From an uncultured Prevotellaceae bacterium (GTDB taxonomy: Bacteria > Bacteroidota > Bacteroidia > Bacteroidales > Bacteroidaceae), in assembly GCA_900319225.1 (NCBI GenBank), contig ONNV01000003.1, positions 248,001-312,000 of the forward strand: a DNA stretch of 64,000 nucleotides. The letters run 5' to 3'. Within the stretch, counting starts at the first letter, position 1. Every line of letters begins with the position of its first letter. Of this stretch, positions 18,473-26,556 are shown one piece after another. Both the position numbers and the translations under genes were made by a program. Below the pieces are notes generated by a model. That model did no database searches, was not told the DNA's origin, and saw nothing but the letters and a program-made list of their open reading frames with translations.

Positions 18473-18985
18473 TCAACGTTTGGTGCCTGAACTTGAAGTC
18501 AAACGCTCAGCTACAATCATGAATATGAATGTAAGCAACGTGCTGAATATCACCTTAAGCACCAGGACTGACCAATCGCCCAGCGGAATGCTGCGCAGCA
18601 GGAAATAGGTTGTGTGGTGCAGGACAGTCATGAGCAGCAGATATCCTGCAAACGGACGGCTGCCCATGGTAGCTGAGCTGGGAATGAGCTGCTCATACCG
18701 CTCAGTCTGTACGAACACCTTTACTATTCCGGGCTGCACCATGGCCAGCAGCGTGGCGGATGCGGCATTAAGACCCGGGGTACCGGAGAACATATCCAGA
18801 ACAAGTCCCAGTGAGAACGCCCAGAGCAGCATGCCTGTGCGTTTCATGTAACTGTCAAACCTTACTATCAGCCAGATATAGAACAGCGGAGTGACATATC
18901 CGAACAGCGATATCCTGTTAAGGAACAGGATCTGCATCAAGGCAACAAACACGAATGTGCCGAATCTGCGCATAAACGTATCCAT
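18473..18985 (-). CDS. mreD: Rod shape-determining protein MreD
   Basis: 170 residues with about five or six membrane helices and little else. It is identified by size, hydrophobic pattern (LNRISLFGYVTPLFYIWLIV, GLVLDMFSGTPGLNAASATL) and place between mreC and mrdA. MreD bridges MreC and the wall synthases in the inner membrane. The gaps are 6 bases to mreC and 7 to mrdA. Confidence 0.9.
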   Translation of the reverse strand: MDTFMRRFGTFVFVALMQILFLNRISLFGYVTPLFYIWLIVRFDSYMKRTGMLLWAFSLGLVLDMFSGTPGLNAASATLLAMVQPGIVKVFVQTERYEQLIPSSATMGSRPFAGYLLLMTVLHHTTYFLLRSIPLGDWSVLVLKVIFSTLLTFIFMIVAERLTSSSGTKR

Positions 18986-18991
18986 GCTCTC

Positions 18992-19801
18992 TTACTTTAA
19001 CTGTTGCTGTAAATCAATTATCTCCGGATCAACGGTCTTGGAATGGATGTAAACCCATCCCAGATCCGACATATCCACTGCCAGGCTGACCAGGATCTTC
19101 AGCGTATATCCGTTGCTTAAGCGCTGGACATCGGCCACCGTACCTATCGTGATATTCTCGGGGAATACCGATGAGAAACCGGTAGTAACCACCGTATCAC
19201 CTACCTCAACATTGGAGTGATAGGGCACATCCTTAAGTTGGGCTGTGTATGGGTCACCACCGGACCATTCCAGGAATCCGAAATTATCGGTTCCTTTTAT
19301 CTTGCTGCTTATGCTTGTGTTGCCGTTCAGTATGGGCATCACTACCGAGTAGCTCTTACCTGAAGCCATTATGACTCCAATCACACCGGTAGAGTTGTAA
19401 ACGCCCATTCCCTTGCCTACGCCGTCATAGCTGCCCTTGTTAACGGTCATGTAGTTGTCATCCTTACGGACCGAGTTGTCAATGACACGTGCAGCTATTA
19501 CGCCGTCCCGTGACATATTGCGTGCGCTGTCCACGGTCTGACTGTCAGTCAGCTCATACAGCATGCTGCGCAGACGGGCATTCTCCTCAACCAGGAGAGT
19601 ATTCTCGCGGCGGAGGTTGAAATAGACGTCAACATTTGAGAAGAGCTCATAGATTGAGCCCGACACTGAGTTGGCAGAGGTCACAAACGCCAGCTTCTGC
19701 CGGTCATTGAAACCGAACAGAAGCACCAGCGACAGGATCTCCAGGAGAATGAACAGGAAAACGTAGCTGTACTTTACTAGATAGTCAAGTAGGGAACGCA
19801 T
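18992..19801 (-). CDS. mreC: Rod shape-determining protein MreC
   Basis: 269 residues: one membrane helix (about 11-31), a coiled coil around 60-90 (ENTLLVEENARLRSMLYEL), then the MreC beta domain with GVIAARVIDNS, MTVNKGSYDGVGKGMGVY, GVIGVIMASGKSYSVVMPIL and GDTVVTTGFSSVFPENITIG. It organises the elongasome in the periplasm and binds PBP2. It is co-transcribed with mreB (10-base gap) and mreD. Confidence 0.95.
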   Translation of the reverse strand: MRSLLDYLVKYSYVFLFILLEILSLVLLFGFNDRQKLAFVTSANSVSGSIYELFSNVDVYFNLRRENTLLVEENARLRSMLYELTDSQTVDSARNMSRDGVIAARVIDNSVRKDDNYMTVNKGSYDGVGKGMGVYNSTGVIGVIMASGKSYSVVMPILNGNTSISSKIKGTDNFGFLEWSGGDPYTAQLKDVPYHSNVEVGDTVVTTGFSSVFPENITIGTVADVQRLSNGYTLKILVSLAVDMSDLGWVYIHSKTVDPEIIDLQQQLK

Positions 19802-19811
19802 CCTGACAGTA

Positions 19812-20834
19812 TTATCTCATCAGGAATGAGAAACGGTCAACGTTCTTGAGAGCTACGCCTGTACCCTTGGCAACGCTGAGCAGAGGCTCGCTTGCCACAT
19901 GGAACTCGATACCGATCTTATCGGCCAGACGCTTGCTGATACCGCGAAGCATAGAGCCGCCACCTGACAGGTAGATACCGTTGTTGAGGATATCGGCATA
20001 CAGTTCAGGAGGAGTATTCTCCAAAGCGTTCAGGACTGCAGACTCAATCTTGGCGATTGAGCGGTCCAGGCAGTGTGCAATCTCCTGATAGCATACAGGA
20101 ATCTGCATGGGCAGTGCTGTTATCTTGTTAGGTCCGCTTACGATATAATCCTCAGGGGCATCATCACCAAGCTCGGTAAGAGCGGCACCTACGTTAATCT
20201 TGATACGCTCGGCCATACGCTCTGAGATCTTGACGTTGTGCTGACGTCCCATATACTCCTGGATATCGGCGGTGAAGTCATCACCGGCTACCTTTACGGA
20301 GTTGTTTGAAACCAGGCCTCCAAGTGATATTACGGCAATCTCAGTTGTACCGCCACCTATGTCAACGATCATGTTGCCCTCAGGTGCCAGCACGTCAATG
20401 CCGATACCAATTGCGGCAGCCATAGGCTCAAAAACCATGTAAACCTCACGTCCGCCGGCATGCTCGGCGCTGTCACGTACGGCACGGAGCTCAACCTCAG
20501 TACTGCCTGAGGGTACGCCGATAACCATCTTGAGTGACGGAGAGAAGAGTCTGCGGCCGGTATCAACCATACCTATCAGGCCGCGCATCATCTGCTCGCA
20601 GGCATCAAAGTCTGCAATCACGCCGTTTCTCAAAGGACGTACCACGCGGATATCCTTGTTGGTCTTCTCATACATCATCTTGGCCTGATTACCTACTGCC
20701 ACCATTTTATCGGTGCGGTTATCCAGGGCCACAATTGAAGGTTCGTTTACGACAATCTTGTCATTGTGCATTATGATGGTATTGGCAGTGCCAAGGTCCA
20801 TCGATAATTCCTGTGTTAATGAAAACAGTCCCAC
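19812..20834 (-). CDS. mreB: Rod shape-determining actin-like protein MreB
   Basis: 340 residues. Actin-fold signatures are DLGTANT near 13-19, GVPSGSTEVE, FEPMAAAIG, VDIGGGTTEIAVISLGG and GIYLSGGGSMLRGI. It forms membrane filaments that guide side-wall synthesis. The start is a GTG at 20834, giving VGLFSLTQELSMDLG, which matches relatives in length. The gene follows purH by 26 bases and probably shares its transcript, as in other Bacteroidales. Confidence 0.97.
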   Translation of the reverse strand: MGLFSLTQELSMDLGTANTIIMHNDKIVVNEPSIVALDNRTDKMVAVGNQAKMMYEKTNKDIRVVRPLRNGVIADFDACEQMMRGLIGMVDTGRRLFSPSLKMVIGVPSGSTEVELRAVRDSAEHAGGREVYMVFEPMAAAIGIGIDVLAPEGNMIVDIGGGTTEIAVISLGGLVSNNSVKVAGDDFTADIQEYMGRQHNVKISERMAERIKINVGAALTELGDDAPEDYIVSGPNKITALPMQIPVCYQEIAHCLDRSIAKIESAVLNALENTPPELYADILNNGIYLSGGGSMLRGISKRLADKIGIEFHVASEPLLSVAKGTGVALKNVDRFSFLMR

Positions 20835-20860
20835 TTAAGTATCTGTTATAGGTTAGTAAA

Positions 20861-22384
20861 TCAATGCTTGAAATGACGGAAACCGGTCATTACCATAGTC
20901 ATGTCATGCTGCTCGCAGTAATCGATTGACTCCTGGTCACGAACGGAACCACCCGGATGAACCACGTTCTTGACGCCAGCCTTGTCTGCCAGCTCAACGC
21001 AGTCAGGGAACGGGAAGAATGCGTCACTTGCCATAGCTGCGCCGTCCAGAGTGAATCCGAATCCGTGTGCCTTCTCTACGGCCTGCTTGAGCGCATCCAC
21101 ACGTGATGTCTGGCCCACACCGCTTGCAAGCAGCTGCTTGCCGCGTGCAAATACGATAGAGTTGCTCTTGCTGTTCTTAACTATCTTGTTGGCAAACAGC
21201 ATATCCTCAATCTCTGAGTCAGAGGGCTTGCGTGATGTAACAAGCTTGAGGTCATCGGGGGTCTCAATCTTGGTATCTTTATCCTGTACCAGCACGCCGT
21301 TCAGGGCTGAACGAACCAGCTTTACAGGGAGTTTCTGCTCCTTGCGAACCAGTATGATGCGGTTCTTCTTCTGACCCAGGATCTCCAGGGCGTCAAAATC
21401 ATAATCGGGAGCTATGATAACTTCAAAGAAAATCTTGTTTATCTCCTCGGCTGTAGCCTTGTCAATGGGGGCATTGGCCACCAGAACACCGCCGAATGCA
21501 GATACAGGGTCACCTGCCAGTGCATCCTTCCAAGCCTCAAGCAGTGTGGGGCGTGAAGCTACGCCGCAAGCGTTGTTGTGCTTGAGTATGGCGAATGTGG
21601 TCTCATTGAACTCATCAATCAGGTCAACGGCTGCATTGATGTCAAGCAGGTTGTTGTAAGAGATCTCCTTACCGTGAACCTGGTCAAACATAGCATCCAG
21701 GTCACCGTGGAACACACCCTTCTGGTGGGGGTTCTCACCGTAACGCATAGCCTTGTGGCCATCCAAAGCCAGACGGAAATGATCCTCATCATCACCGGCG
21801 AACCAGTTGTAGATGCAGCTGTCATAGTAGGATGAAACGGCGAATGCCTCCTTGGCGAACCAGCGGCGCTCCTCAAGGGTGGTCTCTGCGCCACGCTCGT
21901 TAAGGATGTCAAGCAGGGGCTTGTACTGATCCTTGCTGGCTACGATCACTGAATCCTTGAAGTTCTTGGCACCGGCACGGATAAGTGAGATGCCGCCTAT
22001 GTCAATCTTCTCAATAATGTCCGCATCCTCAGCACCTGACTTTACGGTATCCTCAAACGGATAAAGGTCCACAATTACCAGGTCAATCTCAGGGATATCA
22101 TAGCTGGCCATCTGAGCCATATCGTTCTCCTCCTCACGGCGACCCAGGATGCCTCCGAAAATTTTGGGGTGGAGGGTCTTAACGCGACCGCCCAGGATTG
22201 AGGGATAACCTGTAAGTTCCTCTACTGCCTGGCAAGGTACGCCAAGTGACTCGATAAAGCGCTGTGTTCCGCCGGTAGAAATGAGTTTTACACCCTCCTG
22301 ATGGAGTTTGTTGATAATCTCATCCAGGCCATCCTTGTGGAAGACCGATATTAGAGCTGATGAAATTCTTTTAGTTTCGGACAT
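20861..22384 (-). CDS. purH: Bifunctional purine synthesis protein PurH (AICAR transformylase/IMP cyclohydrolase)
   Basis: 507 residues, the usual length. The N-terminal cyclohydrolase (MGS-like) domain has LISTGGTQRFIESLG and GGRVKTLHPKIFGGILGRR. The transformylase domain has the AILKHNNACGVASRP and DAFFPFPDCVELADKAGVKNVVHPGGSVRD motifs. It catalyses the last two steps to IMP in the cytoplasm. It begins the shape cluster transcript. The 194-base gap to the divergent DUF362 gene must hold its promoter, but I see no exact TAnnTTTG element for it. Confidence 0.97.
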   Translation of the reverse strand: MSETKRISSALISVFHKDGLDEIINKLHQEGVKLISTGGTQRFIESLGVPCQAVEELTGYPSILGGRVKTLHPKIFGGILGRREEENDMAQMASYDIPEIDLVIVDLYPFEDTVKSGAEDADIIEKIDIGGISLIRAGAKNFKDSVIVASKDQYKPLLDILNERGAETTLEERRWFAKEAFAVSSYYDSCIYNWFAGDDEDHFRLALDGHKAMRYGENPHQKGVFHGDLDAMFDQVHGKEISYNNLLDINAAVDLIDEFNETTFAILKHNNACGVASRPTLLEAWKDALAGDPVSAFGGVLVANAPIDKATAEEINKIFFEVIIAPDYDFDALEILGQKKNRIILVRKEQKLPVKLVRSALNGVLVQDKDTKIETPDDLKLVTSRKPSDSEIEDMLFANKIVKNSKSNSIVFARGKQLLASGVGQTSRVDALKQAVEKAHGFGFTLDGAAMASDAFFPFPDCVELADKAGVKNVVHPGGSVRDQESIDYCEQHDMTMVMTGFRHFKH

Positions 22385-22578
22385 GTTGTATTATGTTTTT
22401 TCGGTTTTCTGTTTTACCTCGCGAAATTAGCGATTTTCGGGGAGCATCACAATATATATAGCGACAAAATTCTAACCAATATGCACTTATATTAAAAAAC
22501 TTCATTCATCGGTCCAATTCGGAACATTTTTAATACTTTAGCAACCAGTTATACACAATCTTTCATTTTACTGACCTT

Positions 22579-23526
22579 ATGGATAGAAGAGATTTTCTCA
22601 AGACTCTGGCTGCTGCCGGAGCACTTGTAAGCGTGAAAACCAGCGGTATGATGGACGTAATGGCATCAACCGTACCGTCTGCCGGAAACGCCGCCGCATC
22701 TGACACTGCAGATCTGGCCGCCATCATGAACGGAGAGCCCGCTGCGATGCTTGAGGCTGCAATGAAGGAACTTGGCGGAATAGGACGATTCGTCAAGAAG
22801 GGTGACAAGATTGTCATCAAGCCCAACATCGGATGGGACCGCACCCCTGAGCTTGCCGGCAACACCAACCCTGACCTCATTACCGCACTCATCAAGATGT
22901 GCCAGGAGGCCGGAGCTGCCGAGATCAAGGTGTTTGACCACACCTGTGACAACTGGAGCCGTTGCTATGACCACAGCGGAATTGAGGCTGCCGTAAAGAA
23001 AGCCGGTGCCACCATGGTCTACGCACATGAGCAGTCATCATACCAGCAGGTAGACATTCCTAACGGCAAGACTCTCAAGAGCGCCCAGGTTCACAAAGCC
23101 ATCATAGAGTGTGACAAATGGATCAACGTACCGGTTCTCAAGAACCATGGCGGAGCCCTCATGACCTGCGCCATGAAGAACCACATGGGTATCGTTTGGG
23201 ACCGCCGCGCATTCCATTCACGCGGTCTGCACCAGTGCATTGCCGATATCTGCACCTACAAGCCCGCAGTCCTGCATATTGTTGACGCTTACCGCACCGT
23301 TGCCACCAACGGCCCGCAGGGACGCAGCGCCAGCGACGTGGTACTCACCAAGGCCCTGTTCGCATCAACCGATATCGTAGCCGTTGATACCGCAGCCGGC
23401 AAGTTCTTCACCCAGATAAACAAGAGCATCAATTTTGATGACATAGAGCATATTCCCGATGGCCAGAAGCTGGGACTGGGCACCATGAACCTGGAGTCTA
23501 TCAACGTTAAGAGAGTAAGACTCTAA
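22579..23526 (+). CDS. Tat-exported DUF362 domain protein
   Basis: 315 residues. The N-terminus MDRRDFLKTLAAAGALVS carries a twin-arginine motif and hydrophobic stretch. The DUF362 domain follows (VIKPNIGWDRTPE near 82, VPVLKNHGGALMTCAMKNHMG near 190, VDTAAGKFF near 275). DUF362 proteins often accompany ferredoxins. Together with the membrane ferredoxin 4 bases downstream it probably forms an envelope electron-transfer pair; the donor and acceptor are unknown. The gene runs divergently from purH. The upstream TACTTTAG (22534-22541) misses the -7 consensus at one position. Confidence 0.82.
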   Translation: MDRRDFLKTLAAAGALVSVKTSGMMDVMASTVPSAGNAAASDTADLAAIMNGEPAAMLEAAMKELGGIGRFVKKGDKIVIKPNIGWDRTPELAGNTNPDLITALIKMCQEAGAAEIKVFDHTCDNWSRCYDHSGIEAAVKKAGATMVYAHEQSSYQQVDIPNGKTLKSAQVHKAIIECDKWINVPVLKNHGGALMTCAMKNHMGIVWDRRAFHSRGLHQCIADICTYKPAVLHIVDAYRTVATNGPQGRSASDVVLTKALFASTDIVAVDTAAGKFFTQINKSINFDDIEHIPDGQKLGLGTMNLESINVKRVRL

Positions 23527-23530
23527 GACT

Positions 23531-25018
23531 ATGCTGCGTAAGATCAGAACCGCGGTGGCAGTAGCTGTCATCGCATTGCTCACGTTCGGATTCCTGGACT
23601 TTACCGGAATCATCAATGACCCATGGCTGCAGAGAATCCAGTTCGGCCCTGCCCTGCTGTCACTCAGCACGGTTACACTGGTTTGTCTCATTGCAGGCAC
23701 CCTGATATTCGGCCGCATCTACTGCTCTGTGATATGCCCGCTGGGAATATTCCAGGACTTCTTTAACTGGCTGTCAAGAAAATTTGACAAGAAAAAGAAA
23801 TACGGCTTTAAGCCTGAGCAGCCGTGGCTGCGCTGGGGAGTCCTGGCTGCGCTTATCATAGCCTGGCTTCTGGGATTCACCTTCCTGGTAGGTCTGGTTG
23901 AGCCTTACAGCGCATACGGCCGCATAGCCGACGAACTGTTCAAGCCGGTCTATCTTTTTGGCAACAACATCCTTGCAGCCATCTCTGAGAAGATGGGCAG
24001 TTACAGTTTCTTCAAGGTGCTCATATCACTCAAGTCAGTATCGGCACTGGTGGTATCACTGCTTACCCTGCTCATTATAGGACACATATCATACCATCAC
24101 GGACGCACCTGGTGCAACACCATCTGCCCGGTTGGCACGCTGTTAGGATTTTTCTCAAGATTCTCACTCCTGCGCATGCGTATAGACAAGGACAAGTGCA
24201 ACCACTGCCTGGCCTGCCAGCGCAAGTGCAAGGCATTCTGCATAGACTCTGTAGACCAGAAAATTGACTACTCCCGTTGTGTGGATTGTTTTGACTGCAT
24301 AGACGCATGCCGCCAGAAAGCCATCAGCTACGGTCCGGTCAAATGCGGCAAACCCGCCCGCAAGGATGACAGCGTGGATGAATCAAAACGTCAGTTCCTC
24401 AAATCAACACTGGTGCTGGCTGCGCTTGCTCCCGCCGCACTAGAGGCCAAGGTTACCGGCCGTAAGGATACCCGCGTACCCATGTCACCTCCCGGCTCAT
24501 TAAGCCACAAGAACCTGCTTCAGCATTGCACTTCATGCCATCTGTGCGTAAGCAAATGCCCCAGCCATGTGCTTAAACCCGCCGGCATGGAATACGGACT
24601 GGGCGGCATCATGCAGCCCGTCATGAAATTTGACCAGGGTTACTGCAACTATGACTGCAACCTCTGCAGCCAGATCTGCCCCGCCGGAGCCATCAAGCCC
24701 CTTACGGTTGAGGAGAAGCACCGCACACAGCCCGGACGCGTGGTATTCAACAAGGATATCTGCGTGGTGAACGTAAACCGCACCAGTTGCGGAGCCTGCG
24801 CCGAGCACTGCCCCGTACAGGCCATCCACATGGTACCGTTTGAGGGAGGACTCACCATACCTGACACCAACCCGGAGCTCTGCGTAGGTTGCGGTGGCTG
24901 TGAGTTCATCTGCCCCGTCAAGGCCGTCCACATAGAGGGCAACCCCGTCCATCTTGAGGCCAAAGCCCCCGAGCAGGACACCGTAATTGAAACCACCGAC
25001 TTCGACTTCGGCTTCTGA
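23531..25018 (+). CDS. Membrane polyferredoxin (NapH-like plus NapG-like fusion) with internal Tat-like motif
   Basis: 495 residues. Four membrane helices lie at about 9-27, 41-61, 103-122 and 170-188. Two CxxxCP motifs (C65/C69, C195/C199) are of NapH/RdxA type. Two ferredoxin clusters follow: C223, C226, C229, C233 and C250, C253, C256, C260. At 286-291 KRQFLK precedes a hydrophobic stretch (STLVLAALAPAALEA), resembling an internal Tat signal. Four more cluster motifs come after it: C333-C343, C372-C383, C411-C427 and C451-C461. The layout looks like a cytoplasm-facing NapH part joined to an exported NapG-like part, carrying about six [4Fe-4S] clusters. It starts 4 bases after the DUF362 gene. 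A function in moving electrons across the membrane is inferred. Confidence 0.85.
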   Translation: MLRKIRTAVAVAVIALLTFGFLDFTGIINDPWLQRIQFGPALLSLSTVTLVCLIAGTLIFGRIYCSVICPLGIFQDFFNWLSRKFDKKKKYGFKPEQPWLRWGVLAALIIAWLLGFTFLVGLVEPYSAYGRIADELFKPVYLFGNNILAAISEKMGSYSFFKVLISLKSVSALVVSLLTLLIIGHISYHHGRTWCNTICPVGTLLGFFSRFSLLRMRIDKDKCNHCLACQRKCKAFCIDSVDQKIDYSRCVDCFDCIDACRQKAISYGPVKCGKPARKDDSVDESKRQFLKSTLVLAALAPAALEAKVTGRKDTRVPMSPPGSLSHKNLLQHCTSCHLCVSKCPSHVLKPAGMEYGLGGIMQPVMKFDQGYCNYDCNLCSQICPAGAIKPLTVEEKHRTQPGRVVFNKDICVVNVNRTSCGACAEHCPVQAIHMVPFEGGLTIPDTNPELCVGCGGCEFICPVKAVHIEGNPVHLEAKAPEQDTVIETTDFDFGF

Positions 25019-25019
25019 A

Positions 25020-25291
25020 TGTGAAATTGGGGACAGTCCCCTTTTCCACTAACATTCGGGCGTAAATAGAAAGAGGACCTTGTGCCTCTGAAAGTCTCGC
25101 ACCCACGCGAGACCAGTGGGAGGGGCCCGCGACAAAAAATATCGATTCTGGAACGATCAGTTTCGGAATCGATATATTTTGTTGTGGGAGGGCCGGCCGA
25201 AGGCCGCTTTCGAGAGGTACAAGGTCCTCTTTCTATTTACGCCCGCTTACGTATTCTTTATGTGGAAAAGGGGACTGTCCCCAATTTCACA
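25020..25291. mobile_element. Composite palindrome: REPIN with an apparent 187-bp inverted-repeat element in its loop
   Basis: Outer arms 25020-25049 and 25262-25291 are perfect 30-base inverted class A REP sequences. Inside, 25058-25083 and 25219-25244 are perfect 26-base inverted repeats (GGGCGTAAATAGAAAGAGGA at the start). Further nested stems: CCTCTGAAAG/CTTTCGAGAGG (25085-25094, 25207-25217), TCTCGC/GCGAGA (25095-25112), and a 17-base pair with one mismatch (25132-25148, 25166-25182). Removing 25058-25244 leaves a 25-base spacer, close to the other REPINs. No open frame of note is present. The element sits between two converging genes, 2 bases after one stop and 4 before the other. Confidence 0.85.
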
Positions 25292-25294
25292 TTT

Positions 25295-26446
25295 TCACTT
25301 GTCGTTGTAGAGAATGAGGACCGGATTTGAGTCCTCTTTCATGCGAGGGAACATCTTCTGGAAGCGCTCCTCCTGGAACACCATGCCCGCATCAAAGAAT
25401 CCCACCATAGTACCGTTATAGCAGCTTACCAGATACGGGAACTGCTCCACGTTGACTGCGTTGTAATTAAATATATCAGAATACGGATACATCCTGTAGA
25501 AGCTCCAATCATCCTTATTTACCAGGACCATTACCAGATTGGCTCCATAATTAGTTGCCACAAAGTACAGGAAACGCTCAGTCTCCAGGTATCCGCACTT
25601 GGTGTACTCCATCTGAGGATTGATAAAGACCTTGCTATTGTTCTTAAGGTCATCAGGTATGACTATATCGGTGGTCATCCTGCAGTTTACTGAGAGCGAA
25701 TCATCAGCAAGATGATAGAACAGGTCATTATCCTCAACCCCCATGAATCCTATTACATCAGGAGATATATGATTCAGGTAAGGGTTGTTTATGCTTACGT
25801 GGAGGAAATTCTCATCATAGGTAACGATCTGCTTCTTAAACCTGCCCTGAGCATCAACCTGCCACAGGCCGCGGCGGTATTCCTTACCCCTGTAATGGAT
25901 AGGGTTGGTAAGCAGGAAATCACCGTTGGGCAGTACCGCAAAATCAGTTACATAATCTGCCATGAGAACCTTACGGTGGTATGTACCGTCAAACCCGTAT
26001 ATTACCAGCGCATCGGACTGGTTGTCAAAAATAATCAGTTCTCCGGTTGAAGGCTGTATGTCAAAACACGCAATGGTCCTATAGCCGCCTGACCCGTTAC
26101 CCTGACGGCAGAATCGGCCCAGATACTTACCCTGACGGTTAAAGAAGAACAGGGTTCCGGTAGAACGGACAATTATGGTGTCACCCTTGAACTTGACCTC
26201 ATCCACTGACTGAACATAGCTGTCAGGGCCCGAATTCTCAAGATAAATGGTGTCAATAGATCCAAAAAGTCTTGAAACCAACGGGTACTCCGTGGGGTCA
26301 TCTTCCAGAATCGGGACATTGATCTCATGGAGGCAGTCGTAGCACACTTTCTTATTGCCTTTGCAGCCAACTGCAAGCAGGACAAGCATTAAAGCAAATG
26401 CAGGCAGACCCGCCCTGAACAACGATATTGACAGTCTTTTACTCAT
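25295..26446 (-). CDS. 6-bladed beta-propeller lipoprotein
   Basis: 383 residues from the ATG at 26446. This start is chosen because it begins the signal peptide and lies 9 bases from its own -7 element. The lipobox is A-V-G-C28. The body contains repeating propeller strands typical of the Bacteroidales 6-bladed family: VDEVKFKGDTIIVRSTGTLFF, LGRFCRQGNGSGGYRTI, ADYVTDFAVLPNGDFLLTNP. These lipoproteins are abundant in the order and mostly without assigned function. A second member is at 45621-46811. It is transcribed alone, bounded by the symporter terminator upstream and the composite palindrome downstream. Confidence 0.82.
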   Translation of the reverse strand: MSKRLSISLFRAGLPAFALMLVLLAVGCKGNKKVCYDCLHEINVPILEDDPTEYPLVSRLFGSIDTIYLENSGPDSYVQSVDEVKFKGDTIIVRSTGTLFFFNRQGKYLGRFCRQGNGSGGYRTIACFDIQPSTGELIIFDNQSDALVIYGFDGTYHRKVLMADYVTDFAVLPNGDFLLTNPIHYRGKEYRRGLWQVDAQGRFKKQIVTYDENFLHVSINNPYLNHISPDVIGFMGVEDNDLFYHLADDSLSVNCRMTTDIVIPDDLKNNSKVFINPQMEYTKCGYLETERFLYFVATNYGANLVMVLVNKDDWSFYRMYPYSDIFNYNAVNVEQFPYLVSCYNGTMVGFFDAGMVFQEERFQKMFPRMKEDSNPVLILYNDK

Positions 26447-26454
26447 TACGACTG

Positions 26455-26488
26455 CAAAGTTATACAACTCTACTGATAAATTAACAAA
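26455..26488 (-). promoter_or_regulatory. Promoter of the 26446 beta-propeller lipoprotein
   Basis: TAACTTTG (26462-26455) matches TAnnTTTG; TTTG (26488-26485) is the -33 element at 22 bases. It lies between the symporter terminator and the start codon. The -7 element is only 8 bases from the ATG, so the message would have a very short or no leader. Confidence 0.6.
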
Positions 26489-26497
26489 AATTTGCCT

Positions 26498-26532
26498 AAA
26501 AAAAGGGCCGGTCCCAATTAGGAACCGACCCT
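26498..26532 (-). terminator. Intrinsic terminator after the GPH symporter
   Basis: The hairpin 26504-26532 pairs AGGGCCGGT with ACCGACCCT (one G-T pair). On the minus strand it is followed by a run of seven U. It lies 25 bases after the symporter stop codon. Confidence 0.85.
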
Positions 26533-26556
26533 TCACAATATTAGGATTCCGGTATA

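Noticed and set aside
22385-22578. Purine riboswitch or other leader upstream of purH
   Set aside because: No conserved riboswitch core or strong hairpin is visible in the 194 bases. Only AT-rich sequence and imperfect promoter-like words are present.
25020-25291. Insertion sequence or retron in the palindromic region
   Set aside because: No transposase or reverse transcriptase frame exists inside or beside it. The region is non-coding and too short.
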